NCBI GenBank assembly: GCA_022539475.1
Contig: VCMS01000325.1
Span: 31,281 to 95,280, forward strand
Length of the DNA: 64,000 nucleotides
Direction of reading: 5' to 3'
Source: Gracilaria domingensis
Taxonomy: Eukaryota; Rhodophyta; Florideophyceae; Gracilariales; Gracilariaceae
How positions within the stretch are numbered: the stretch's first letter is position 1; the number at the start of each line of letters is the position of its first letter. Under the pieces are notes generated by a model that saw only the letters and a list, made by a program, of their open reading frames with translations, searched no databases and was not told the DNA's origin. This document shows positions 31,801-43,577 of this stretch, piece by piece. A program made the position numbers and the translations under genes.

Positions 31801-32296
31801 CGGCGGTCAAGGAGGGACGATAAAGGCGAAGAATATGCCGACAGTGGCGGTGAAACCATGATCATATGCAAATCGCACGGGTACGGCGGCGGTATGAGCG
31901 CAATCGTAAGCGAAGCATGCAGCGACGGCGGCCGTGGTGTATACGACTAAGAACAGAGAACACGGCAATGGCGGCGGAGGTGGATCCACCAAGGTGCGGT
32001 AGCTGCGGCAGCGTGATCAAGATGCGGTACCTACGGCGGCGCGATCAAAGTGCGGTAGCTACGGCAGCGCTATTGGGGAGCGGTAGCAAAACTAAACTCA
32101 TAAAGAACGCCGCAGAGACCAGCATCGCGAGAGGAGAGCGACGCGAGTTCTACGGCGCAACGACGCACCGCCTGCAGGAATGGCGCCGCGCGCTCCATGG
32201 GCGGCGCGGAGGTTTGCTGGCGATGGGTTGTTGCAGGCGGGTGTCATCAGATATGTCGTAATGTCATTCTGTCGTATTGGCAGCGCGCGAGATCAA
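28826..32296. other. GC-rich tract, no gene supported
   Basis: About 3.4 kb of GC-rich sequence with long frames on both strands and in several phases. Residue content (Arg, Ala, Ser runs) follows the composition, and no domain, repeat family or splice pattern was found. A glutamate-rich stretch near 30,120-30,200 mirrors a Ser/Pro-rich one on the other strand. From about 31,800 short GCGGTAGC-type repeats appear. It may be a decayed CpG-rich element or a regulatory tract. Confidence 0.35.
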
Positions 32297-32719
32297 GTTG
32301 TGTTAGGGTCGCTACCCTAACACAACTCGACCGCCCTGCCCGCGGGCACGTTACGTTTTGGCTGGATATGCGTGCGGTGTGTGTTTTGGGAGGTCTGTGG
32401 ACGCTACCAGAATGAGGCGAAAACGAGCCCGCGGGCGGGGGGGGTCGGTCGTGTTAGGGTAGGTACCCTAACACGACCGGACCCCCCCGCCCGCGGGCAT
32501 GAAATCGCAACATTTTTGAAAAAATCGGCCAAAACGTGCCCGCGGGCGGGGGGTCCGTTCGTGTTAGGGTAGCTACCCTAACACGAACGGACCCCCCGCC
32601 CGCGGGCATAAAAAAGCACATTTTTTAAAAAACCGGCCAAAACGTGCCCGCGGACGGGGGGGTGCGGTTGTGTTAGGGTAGCCACCCTAACACAACCGAT
32701 CCCCCCCACGCCGGCGGGC
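32297..32719. repeat. Array of four large palindromes centred on TTAGGGT/ACCCTAA
   Basis: Four inverted repeats in a row: 32,297-32,326 (13-nt arms), 32,427-32,498, 32,538-32,607 and 32,646-32,719 (33-34 nt arms). The third is perfect: GCCCGCGGGCGGGGGG on the left, its complement on the right, with GTGTTAGGGT, a 4-base centre and ACCCTAACAC in the middle. The fourth-to-outer bases differ between units (CGGTCGTG, GTTCGTG, CGGTTGTG) but are matched on the other arm. The spacers are also related (CGGCCAAAACGTG). Outside units 2-4 lies a further inverted pair, TTTTGGGAGGTCT (about 32,385) and AGACCTCCCAAAA (about 32,750). Confidence 0.85.
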
Positions 32720-32769
32720 ACGTTCTGGTCACATTTTCGCACCATGCCGAGACCTCCCAAAACCCCTTC

Positions 32770-35700
32770 CTCAACACTTTTTGCACTCATTACCATGCAC
32801 CCGCCCGCGAACACGTTGGCACCGCTGTCTACGTAGATTGGCGGGATGGCAAAAAGCTGTACATTAATTAGAGTATATCTTGAGTATTAGGAGCGCTTCA
32901 AAACGTATGAATGGAGAGCGCTGCCATTGTTCGCATAAATCTACGTCCACCAAAACCCTTTGCTAGAAGGAACATTTTGAGGCCATTCTGTAGCGTTTTG
33001 ATACCTCCCAAAACCCAATCGGTTGCATTCCTTGCAACGATTTTGTTGCGAGCTCAGTACAGATCTTTTAGAGATAAATCAACTAGTTTTTTCATCCAAT
33101 TGATGCTCAACCAGTAACACAATACGCGACCTTGTTACAATTTGTGTAGTTTCTGACACACTACACTATTTAAACTGATCAAAGTGGCGAAGAGACGTAC
33201 CACCGAAGCGCGCCAACACCCTCACGCACAAAAGTGGTAATGCGCCGGGATGAGATGCATAAAAAACAGAGTGACGACAGTATGTAGCTACTTAAATACT
33301 CGCCACCACTTTTCCGGTGAAGATACAAATTCTACCGATGATGAAGATAAGGTATTATATAATAGCATGAGCGCTTCCGCTCTAGCGTTCAATTTATATA
33401 TCTGAATCTAATTTGTTCGTTGTGACGGTCTGACAAACAGCGATGAAGGCCTCCAACGACCATATAATACCGGAATTATAGGGGTAATAGAGCGAGCTCT
33501 CTGCGAAACACCATAAATAACTAAATGGAGTCCTGATAGGCTAACTACTACATTATTTTCAGAGGTTTAGAGAACGGGGTTTGTAGCAGCTCTTATATGC
33601 TAAATTCATTCAGTATAAAACTCTATGAAACAGAATGGCGACGAGAGTCGTCGCGGAAAGCAAAACAGATGGTAGGCATGAAAACCGTTCAGCCCTGTGT
33701 GCTTGAGCTGGTAGCACATGATTATCGTTCCGATTTTGAAATCGTATCGCTTCACCTTCCGTTAACAAGGCCTGTCACCAACAATACAAGAGAAGACATT
33801 AATCGACGTGTTGCGGAGATGCCGTAAAGGCTGCCAATGGTGTTAGTTTTTCTTCTGTTGAGAGTCGAGATAGAACCTCAGACTCCCAGTTCTAGAGCTA
33901 TGAATTCCTTTCCACGACTTTGTCGAGGAGCGTTAAAGGCTTCAATCTGCCACCGAAGGGACGAAATAGAGTTTTCATTACATCATGCGCCACGATTGCA
34001 CCTATAACACGTCCAAGCGACGCCCGAGTACTGAGAGAAAACTGTTTTGATTGAAGCCCTGTCCTGCGATCCCTATCAGATTTCAAAGAATTCCTTTACG
34101 AAAGGAAAACCATGTCAAGGTTTTTGTATGCTTTGGCTCCATCATTCAAAGGAGATCGGCCTTTGGAAGGTTCCATTCAGTGACCTGCCTTTCTTCGACG
34201 TGAACAAATCTATATGTAAACTTTGGCAAAAAGTTGCATTGCATTGGGGATAGATTTGCGTTTGTAAAGTTGCTGATTTGAGTACGTATCGTTCGAAATA
34301 AACGTGACGTGGATGATTCTATTGCAGTGAGTAGCGTCTCTGACTAGAGGTTTTCGATTTCTGGAGTATTAGTCAGCTTCAATTTGTCTGGATGCAAGTT
34401 GCGTAACTGTTCGAAGAGAGCTTCCTTGTTCCCAACAGACTGCATGGAAACAACCTCTGGATCAATCTACGTCAAGGGGGTTTCGATGACGACGGAATAA
34501 GAGATATGTAATCAGAACGCTTGAGAGTACCGCCTGAGATATACTCTCCCTCGCAAGACATATACTTCTTCCTGCTCGTCTTTCTTTGCATATTCTAGAA
34601 TAACTGAGTATGTATCTCTAACGCTTTTGGTTTGGTCTTGAGAGGGTCCAGTGAATGAAGTAAGAATACTACTGCATAAAGATGAGGGAGGGGCCTCGAA
34701 TCTATGACCGGAGCTCCCGTTTTGGTCCCATGAAGAGTTAACAGAATGTCTTTAGCCTCAAAAGTATCCGCACGAAAACTTGCAGAGGATGGCACACTCG
34801 ACTTAGTTGGTCTTCGCCGATGAACTGAAAACTTTCTGCGTGAGATTTAGAATTGGCATCAGGACTTGACGAAGAGATTCTTGAAGGATTTGCATCCTGG
34901 ACTCGCGTAGAGACTTGCTAGAAACGAATGGCATTGGCGTCTGCTTCAGATGCGGAAACCTCGATCAGTGTGGTAGGGAAGTATGCCATACTGTGAGGTC
35001 ATCACGGATGCACTCACGGCGAAGCTCGTCCGAGAAGTTGAGAAATATGAGGTGAAGAGGATAGGCGGTAACGATGTTTGCTTTAGAGTTGTTGAAGACT
35101 TATCGGTGTATACCTGCAGAAGACCTACGAAAGATTCACTGTAACTTATTTCTTGGGAGTACCACACTATTCTACTATCCAACGAGCCATGACATTTCCT
35201 TAAGTTTTGAGGTGGCGTCTCTTGCGATAGAGCCGGACATGGGGTGAGATATTTTCGTGGAGTGGGTCTGAGGTATAGGGTGGAAGAATGTTTTTCGTTG
35301 TTAGCCAACTGGAGCTGTTTCACAAGTGTCTGAACGGGATCTCTCGTGTAGAGGGTGGCGCTGAACTTACATCCTTCTGGCGAGACAGTTCTTCGATTGA
35401 AACCGTCCTTTGAAGCGTATCGTTCGAAATGGCTTCTTCAGTTCTGTACAGCCTTGGAACTTGTTATGGTCTCGTTGAATCGCTTTTGCGAGAATCGCGG
35501 GTCCCGAAGTAGCCATTAGCTCGTCTGCCTCACGATGACCAAGGTTGGAAGCTACTGAAGCAGAAACGTGAGATATCATATGCAAATACCGAGGGCCTCT
35601 CAGAAGGCACTGGGCGGGAATGCTTCCGTGTTCTGCTTAATGACGCGGGACCCGGGAAGGAGAAACACAATGCAAGTGTCCGGAATGGGAGGGGCGCAGG

Positions 35701-36660
35701 AGTGGGGTCGACGATGTCCTCGGACACCGGAAGGCTCGGGAAGGCGACAAGGGGCAGTGACCGTTTCGGAAGATGCGGGCGGGGCGGAAAGCTTGAGACG
35801 CTTGCTTCTCCGAATGGCAGCCTATTGTCGTCTTCCAGCGCTGCTTTCAGACGAAACGGCAATGGTTGACATGCTGTTGAAGAGATAAGACTTCCGTCGG
35901 AAGATAACGAAGGGCCGCCAGCGGCTCTTATGTGGTACAGTGTAGACCATGGGTAAGAAGAAATGAACGAGAAACGACGACAAAGACTGCAGGGAAGGGC
36001 GTCCGAAGGGAGTAAGGAGTCGAGCGACAGTCAAGATCGACGTCATGGCTGAGACGGAGAATATATTTTGAGTTTTATCACGTGCTTCGTTCAAAAAGGA
36101 ACGTGGTACAACGACGACGCTCAACACAAGGGTGTTACTTCTTCGTAATATCTAACACTGGGTTTATACCTGTGGTTTCCAACGTTGTAAGCTGTACACC
36201 TGTCCAATTCGCACAGAAAAATAAATCTCTTCTTCCGCCGCCGCCGCGCGCCTTCGACGTCCCGACCTTCCGTACCGTTCGGTGTCGTGCCATCCACATC
36301 TGCTGCGTTATACTCCGCTCCGTCCTTCTTTTTCCTCCTTACTATTTAATGGAGGCTCCTTAAAGTAGAGGGCGGAAAAAGAAGGANGGCGGAAGAAAGC
36401 AGGACGGAGTCATCCGTATCTCAGGGATGTATTCCGTGCAGTCTTTTCGTACGTTCTTCCATATCCTTCCACGTATCTTTGCTCTAAACTAACCAATCCT
36501 CACCGCGTTTCTTCGCGCTCTGCGACATGGAAACGGCAGGAAATAAGCTAATCACCCTCAACTTCTTCTATTTGTTCAAGATAAAGAACGAGTTGAAGGG
36601 TGAAAACGGGAACCCGGTAACCCAAACCGACGACTGTAAGTACGCGACCAATAGTTCATT
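32770..36660. other. AT-richer tract with decayed, unrecognised coding-like stretches
   Basis: About 3.9 kb without a supported gene. A plus-strand frame at 33,597-33,827 (76 residues) and minus-strand frames between 34,595 and 36,127 have protein-like composition but are short and broken, and no family is recognised. The minus-strand set at 34,946-35,862 may be one decayed gene. An undetermined base lies near 36,387. ATACCTCCCAAAACCC near 33,001 repeats the motif that flanks the palindrome array. Confidence 0.35.
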
Positions 36661-36687
36661 TCGTTGCGCCATAGGCTCTAGCTCTGC

Positions 36688-37437
36688 CTGTTCGGGATAG
36701 GCGATTCTGGTACTTGGTTGAGACATAGGTTTCTGTCTCGTTTATCGCATCTTGCGGTATGTTTGCTGCATGGGCATTCTCGGTGTCGTTGCTTGTGAGT
36801 TCTTGCTTCGAGACCTTTCGCGTTTTACGATGAATGGATTGCTGGTAATCTAACCGATCACTTTCTTTCTTCTTCTTCCTTTTGCGAGTTACTAGGTCCC
36901 TCGACTTTTCTAGCGCAACGTTTCTGTTTTGCTTTATCAATGGTACGTTCCATCGCAATTCAAATGTTTCCAACGGAGCATTGACTAACTTATGGATACT
37001 TTCTGCTTGCGTATACAGGTAAACGACCAATTTTATTTCATCTCTCCAGATCCATCATCGATCTTGAGAAACAAAATGAAATTGGTCGTTTTACTGTCTG
37101 ACTGTTCGGGATAGGCGATTCTGGTACTTGTTTGGGATATAGGCTAGATTCTCGTTTATCGCGTCTTGCGGTATGTTTGCTGCATGGGCATTCTCGGTGT
37201 CCTTGCTTGTGAGTTCTCGCTTCGACACCTTTCGCGGTTTACGATGATATGGTGCGCTGGTAATCTAACCGATCCCTTTCCTGCTTCTTCTTCCGTTTGC
37301 GAGTTACCAGGTCCCTCGACTTTTCTAGCGCAACGTTTCTGTTTTGTTTTATCAATGGTACGTTCCATCGCATTTCAAATGTATCTAACGGATCATTGAC
37401 TAACTTATGGATAATTTCTGCTTGCGTATACAGGTAA
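36688..37437. repeat. Tandem duplication of about 335 bp with a hairpin in the spacer
   Basis: The sequence from CTGTTCGGGATAGGCG at 36,688 to GCGTATACAGGTAAA near 37,022 is repeated at 37,104-37,437 with few differences. Both copies read on the minus strand as a Lys/Arg-rich frame (VPLIKQNRN then RKRKKKKESDRL in copy 1), but the second is interrupted. The spacer at 37,022-37,092 is a foldback: AACGACCAATTT pairs with AAATTGGTCGTT. No family is recognised. Confidence 0.65.
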
Positions 37438-37479
37438 ATGACTTTTGATGCGGACGTAGCTCACGAGTTGCAGGTGCAG

Positions 37480-37639
37480 GTTCCTCAAGTAGGGAACCAT
37501 GCATCTGGGCATGGTTCCCTACATGAGGAACGGAGAGGATGAGGCGCTTCGCGCCTCATCCTCTCGGAATGCGTATGTGTTCTACCGATACCGCACTATG
37601 GTGGAGGTGCAGTCTGCGGCATCTGCCGCAGATTGCGCC
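37480..37639. repeat. Three consecutive strong hairpins
   Basis: 37,480-37,531 pairs GTTCCTCAAGTAGGGAACC with its near complement (23-nt arms, 2 mismatches). 37,533-37,565 is a perfect 15-bp stem, GAGAGGATGAGGCGC, with a TTC loop. 37,606-37,639 pairs CTGCGGCA with TGCCGCAG inside a longer stem. They follow each other within 160 bases and lie between the tandem duplication and the truncated end of element B. Confidence 0.7.
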
Positions 37640-38044
37640 TACACCCGCTCCATTATGGGGAAATGGTACATGTAATATAGCGAAGTAGTGGTTAGCAAAA
37701 GCGGTCGGTAGAAGAATAGATACGAATAAAACGGTATGATTTCAGAATGGGCATCATCTGTACTAGCACTAGTATTCCATGCGTTGCAGGGTATCATTCC
37801 GCAGAAGGTATCGTGTAATGTGCACCTTAATGGAAACTGAACCTAGACTTCGCGAAATACGGTTCAGGTAGCCCTCGACTAAAGAACTAGCACGAGTGCA
37901 AAACCCACCAGTATTTACTGCACAGAGATTCTGGACGACCCAAGCAATTATCTGCAGATTTTGAAATAATTGATCTCGATATTTTTTCAAAAAATTTACT
38001 GGACGACCCTTGCCAATTTCTGGACGACCCTCGCCAAAAACTAG

Positions 38045-40366
38045 CATCTGCAAGAGACAGACGAAGTCGAATTCCGCTAGGCCGAGCCTCCACCACATAA
38101 GGCGGCCTGCTGGGTGAGAGATATTCATCAACCACCTCAACGAGGAATGATCCGTGTACCCGGTGAATTGCACAACTAGCAGGTAGGGACGGAGGGTGGA
38201 TAATGCCCATACGACTGCAAGGCACTCCTTCTCCGAAACGGAGTAGTTCCGTTCATGACGGTTAAGCGAACGTTACCAGTACCCTATGTGTTTTCGTTCT
38301 CCCTCTGGGGTAGTTTGGAACAGCGCGCAGCCTACTTGGTAGTCGCTCGAGTCCGTGTCCACGGAGAACGGCAATCCCGTTTTTCGTAACGATAGAATTG
38401 GTGCTGATGTTACAGCCTTCTTCAAGGAGTTGAACTCTTCCGCTTGTGCGGGTGTGAAGAGGTCCAGTTTTGGTGGCTGACTTTTTCGCAAGAGAGCATT
38501 AAGGGGAGCCGCAATGTCCGAAAAGTTCGGTACAACCCGTCTGTAGACGTTGACCAGCCCTAGGAAGGAGCGTAATTCCGTTTGAGTTCGCGGTTCCTTC
38601 CCCTTGGCGAGTGACTTGACGCGAGCTTCCTCGATCGTCAGCCGTCCTGGACGGATAACGTGTCCAAGGTACTTGACGGTGTCGGTGAAGAATTCACACT
38701 TCCTCAACTTGAGGGTTATTCCTGCATCACGCAGAGTGGTCATCACGTCCCTGACATGGGTGAGATGATCGTCCAGATTACTGGAAAACACGATGATATC
38801 GTCAAGGTAGACGAGACAGGTCCGCCACTTGGAGCGGCTCAACAAGATGTCGATGGCACTCTGGAACGTAGCGGGCGCGTTGGTTAGGCCGAAAGGCATC
38901 CGCTTGAAGCGGTAGAAGCCCGAGTGGCACACGAACGCAGTCTTATCGCGGTCTTCCTCCCTGACGGGGATTTGCCAGTATCCCCAATTGGCATCCAACG
39001 CCGTGAACACGGTAGCGTCACCGAGCGAATCGATACACTTGTCCATACGAGGGATTGGGTAAGCGTCTCTTACCGTCACGGCATTGAGCCGGCGATAGTC
39101 GACACAGAATCTACAGGTTCCGTCGGCTTTGAGAGCCAGTACCACTGGGGATGCCCACGGCGATTGCGCATGTTCGATTGAACCTGCGCGGAGCATCTTG
39201 TCCACTTGGAACTGTTCCTCTTCCCGATCTTTCGGTCCTGTCCTGTAAGGGGGTTGTGAAACCGGACGCGTGTTCGCTAACACATCGATACGGTGTTCCG
39301 TTGCATTTATCTCTCCAAGAGAGCCATTGCACATTGGGGTAAACTCCCGTAACATGTCTCTTAGACGTTCACGGTGCGACTCTGGTACATGACCGAGGTC
39401 AAGTTCCTCGAGCGCCTTCAAGGGGTCAACCTTGTCGTAGCTCGTGGGCTTACGCTCTTCTGTCCCTGACACAGGGTGTGGTTCCGAGTCAGTCGGTTTC
39501 TTCTCCGTTGCGACGGTATTGGTACCCGCGGAAACAGCACGAACTGCAGCTCCCTCCCCCTCCTTAGATGGGGCGACGTCTTCTTCGGAGGTAGCTAGTC
39601 CGAGGACATCGGCAGCCGTCATCTTCGTCGGAAGCATCGCGAGTGGGTGCGGTGTCACAGACCCAATGACTTGGTTCTGCACCAGATACTGGGGGATGCT
39701 GCCAAGATTGGCAACGAGTATTCGAAACGGAGTATCCGGTGTGACTTGCACAGCACCATTCGCGACAGCGAGTTGGCACTTCTCGTACAACGAGGTAAGT
39801 GGTTGAATAACCCGAAGACCGTGTTGACGGGAATTAACTGACACCATAACTTGGGACTCAGACGGGATGCGAATCGACGAAGCGATGCGGAGCTTGGTGG
39901 ACTCGCGCAACGCCGGTGCCGGGGACTGCGCAGCAGGGAGTGGAACTTGCTTCCGCGATGATCGCTTCAGCGGACGACGGACGATCGGTACCGATGAACC
40001 ATCTTCAAGTTCTACACGCCTGAAGCGGGGCCTGATTGCATCGACAAACCTGTCGCAGTAATCGTAACCCAAAATGACTGGGCCAGCCAATGATCGACAA
40101 ACAATGAAGTCGACCCTCACCACGGAAGTTCCCAAACGCACGACTAAGTCGATTGTTCCCACCGTTGTTAACGGGTTGTTATTCGCGTCAGCGACATCAG
40201 GAAGCACGCTGCAGCGGATACGTTCCCGCAATTGCGATGTGAGAAGGGACTCCACGATGAAGTCTGGACCTGCATCTGTGTCTAGTACAGTCAGGTAACG
40301 CACCATAAACTGGGGACTCAGGCCAAGGTCAGCGTACACCATATAGTTTCGCTTGGCCATCCCCAT
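38045..40366 (-). mobile_element. Element B protease and reverse transcriptase region
   Basis: A long frame with an aspartic protease signature (LDTDAGPDFI) near its start, then the reverse transcriptase with FCVDYRRLN, FKRMPFGLTNAPATF and the catalytic YLDDIIVFS box, then the start of RNase H (FSVDTDSSDYQVG). The order protease-RT-RNase H is the Ty3/gypsy one. The region is broken at the RNase H end. Confidence 0.9.
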
Positions 40367-40555
40367 AATTCAGTCCGGGATCCGGTTATTTTTTTACCCG
40401 TATCCACGGTCGACGCAGAACACCGAGGTGTTCCGAATCCGCATCTGCGGCGTTTTTCCTCGAGAGGACTTTCACCAGGGAGCGAGGCAACGACGCCTCG
40501 AGCGTCGACAGCCTCAACTCTGAGGACGCCTCTCCCGAAAGGGAGACTCCCTCGT

Positions 40556-42771
40556 TCAGTTTCCCTGAACTTCCGCCTGCGGCGGCTGCTCAGGTTCCTC
40601 AGCAACGAGTGCTTGGGCTCGTTGGCCGCGGGGTCCCGCGTTAGCGGTATGGGGTTCGGCAACAGGCCGAGGGTTTGGATGTACAGGTGGGGCTTGGAAA
40701 TTCCGCTGCGGCGGTGGTGCTGCAAGGGCGTGAGAGAATTCCGTCTTCGCACGCAAGTACGACGTCATAGGGACGGTTTTCTTCTCCTCCGGAGTCAAAG
40801 AATCATAGGTCACCGTGACTATGGGCATATCCCTCATCGAGAGGAGGCACTGCGGCGAGATGTGACCATGCGTATAGCAAAGGTGAAAGATCGGCGTTGC
40901 CATTCCCGAACGCGGGGTACCATTCCGAGAATCGGTTAACCCTACCCTGGGGCGTGTGTCCTTTCATCCAGGCCATTGAAAATGGGTTGCTCCGTTCGCA
41001 TACGGAATCCTTGGTCTGTTCACACGGTTGGAATTTGCGTAAAGCAGCGTACCGTCCCGAGCGGTATCAAAAGAAGCCTCCGTCGTAGACGGTAGTTCCG
41101 TAGTTGGAATGGAACCCAGGCCTTCCTGGGCCAACTGGACGTTGTCATACTCCTTTGGGGGGGCCTCGCTCGCTAGCAGCGATAAAGATGGGGACCCAGT
41201 CTCCATCATCAACGCCTTGGCGGACTTCGACCTGGGGACAGGACCTCGTGCACGAAGTGCATCACCCTCCACTCGAGCGTACTGGACTAACTCGAGGTAG
41301 GTGATCTTCCGCTTATCCTCGCGGTAGTGGGCGACCAAGGTCTTGATGGCCGGGTCGAGGCCGTCGACGAACATCGTACAACGTTCCCCTGCGGGGTGGA
41401 CATTACCACAACGGTGGAAAGCCTTGTTCAGGCGTACCGAATAATCGGTTTCCGTCTCTCCAGACTTCTGCCGGGTGTCCCGGAGTGCCAGGATGGCCGT
41501 GTCGATTGCCTCGTTGGTGGCGTACGAGCGCAGCAAGTACTGGACCGCTTCCGGCCAGCACGTAACCCCTCCTTCGGAGCACGAGATGAGCCTCTTACAG
41601 AGATGAACTGGTCTTCGGCCACTCCCTGTAAAAAGTACGGTAACGCAATGTAGGCCTGGCCTTCGTTCATTCCGAGAACATCGGCCTCCGCCACGAAACG
41701 GGCGAGAAAATCAAGCACCAGGACTAGGTCGCTTTCGGAAAATGTCTGGTTACGCAGTGAGAGCTGCATACGGCGGATGCAGTCCTTCACCTTACCCGTC
41801 CCACGGGGTGTGCGATCCAATGAGGAATCCTCCAAACGGTAGTACCGGTATGAAAGTAACTTTTGATACATCGGGTTCGTCGGCTTCAGCTCCTTCAGCC
41901 CGGAGTGCTTCCGTCCCTTCGACCGGGTACGAACAACACCCTGGGTGGCCGACGACCGCTTCGAGTGTGATGAGTGCCCTGCACGACCATTGTCAGATGA
42001 GGAATCGGATGAGTCCGAACTATCCGAAACATGCGGTGCGTCGTCTGACGAACTCGAGTCCGAGTCGGAGTACTGATTGTCCTCCTTGACCTTCCGCCTG
42101 CGGCGAGATTTGTCCCGACAGGTGTTCTTGTCGCGATGCGACACTTCAACCGGCTCCGCCGGAGTGGCGAGTTCTGCGATAGCGGCCTTCTCCAACGTCT
42201 CCAGACGGCTTCGAATCCGATCGAATGGGGTCTCAATTCCTTCCACGAAGGCAGCGGGTCCTCCAATGCATTCCAGCACGGAGTTGACATCGGACCGTAG
42301 GATACGGAGATCCTCTGCGACATCTTTCACAGGAAATGTGCGAACTTCCTTCCGGAGAGTCCGGACTTCTCCCGCGAGGGAATCATGGGCTCCCATAAGG
42401 GAATTGTGAGCAGCTCGCAGCATGCGAACCTGCTCTTCCAGGGTTGTACCCTGGGGGTTGTCAACCCTCTCCCGACGGGACTGAGAGGCCTCGGCGGTAG
42501 CCTTCACCTGCCCGGCAGGAGCCGGTTCGGCAACGACAGATGCCGGAACAATCCCATCAGTGGGAGGGATCAACGGAGAAAACGGAAGTGTCCGGCGCGC
42601 CCGTGGGTTAGACGTCCGCGAGGACGGCCAGTTACCCAGGGTAGATCCAGGGCGAACTGGTATCCTCGAAGGAGGCCGACCATCCGTCGGATTACCACCG
42701 TTGGTGGAACGACTGCGAGCGATCGCAGGCTCCGCATCGGAGGGCTTCCGAGACATCGGTATCCAATCCAA
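40556..42771 (-). mobile_element. Element B gag region
   Basis: Ser/Arg/Pro-rich N-terminus with a run of Ser and Asp in the middle, then a helical capsid-like segment (FLARFVAEADVLGMNEGQAYIALPYFLQG spans the typical gag motif region) and, toward 40,880, a short Cys/His knuckle-like stretch (CYTHGHISPQC). It is broken in more than one place. Belongs to the Ty3/gypsy fossil described in the parent entry. Confidence 0.7.
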
Positions 42772-42852
42772 CCGTTACACGGGACCTTCCAAAAGAAAAC
42801 GAACCTCAAAGAGGATACACAAAAGTGCGTCAAACTTCCTGTCTTCTAAGTC

Positions 42853-43577
42853 GGGAGACGACTTTGTGGTGCAATGCCTGCGAGCAGGAACACCACGAAG
42901 ATGTTCGGGATCTTCCTCTACTGATGGCAACCCAGTGAACAGGGCCTCTCTGGGCTGGCGCGACTAGCCGGGTGTAAGACCGGGGCCAGACCGTCAAGAC
43001 GGGGCGTTGAGAGTTGAGTTGGGAAGCCTCGAAAGAGGGACGAAACCACAGAGTGGGGAAAGGGAAAGAGAGGGAAAAAGAGAGAGGGATAGAAAGGTAC
43101 GGCGTATCGCCGGGGCATTCCCTATACAGGGTCGAACACAAACAACAAAGGTGAAACACTCCCAAAGTTGGGTTCTGCGGGGACGCAGGGTGGATAGCCG
43201 CACCGTGACAACGGGGAGTCCCTCCGGTAAGGAGTTGTGCACCGCCGAAGGCGAGAGTGGCTAGAGCCAAGATCCATGAAGTAGGATCACCCTGGTTGGG
43301 GAACTTTACTGGTGCGACGGCGGCGACGCCGTCGCACTAAGTAGTGTCCTTACTAGAATTAATTAATAATATTAACTAAACATCCCACTAATTGTGGCAA
43401 ACGCCCACGTGTAGTAACCAACCTCCAATCAGCTCCACCGTGTCCCACGTGTCCAAACCATCTCGATGGCAACCACTAGTTACTTCTAGTCATATACTGG
43501 TGTGTACCAGGCAAACCCGTGAACGGTAATTATGACTAAGTCCAGCAAAATTCCTCATACATGAGCGTTGCACTACA
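42853..43577 (-). repeat. 5' LTR of element B
   Basis: Starts TGTAGTGCAACGC (minus strand), like TGTAGAGCAAAACGC in LTR A, and ends near TGCACCACAAAG, as LTR A does. It contains a stem-loop at 43,313-43,336 (TGCGACGGCG / CGCCGTCGCA) at the place where LTR A has a different stem of similar size. The end coordinates are approximate. Confidence 0.6.

Larger units (their letters stand above)
38045..43577 (-). mobile_element. Ty3/gypsy element B, 5' half: LTR, gag, protease, reverse transcriptase, start of RNase H
   Basis: A fossil LTR retrotransposon on the minus strand, truncated on its 3' side: integrase and 3' LTR are absent and similarity stops near 38,045 within RNase H. From 5' to 3' it holds the LTR (about 43,577 to 42,853), gag, and a pol frame with protease and reverse transcriptase. 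Several breaks are present besides the truncation. The long pol frame suggests moderate to young age, but no second LTR is present for dating. The LTR start lies directly against a 136-bp satellite, as expected for insertion into it. Related to element A (LTR blocks in the same order) but too diverged to be its missing half without further evidence. Confidence 0.85.

Noticed and set aside
32297-32719. Interstitial telomere
   Set aside because: TTAGGG occurs only once per arm and never as a run; the palindrome, not the hexamer, is the repeated object.
18168-43577. Elements A and B as the two halves of one retrotransposon split by a 14-kb insertion
   Set aside because: Order and strand would fit, but their LTRs are strongly diverged, while LTRs of one element start identical; better seen as two related elements.
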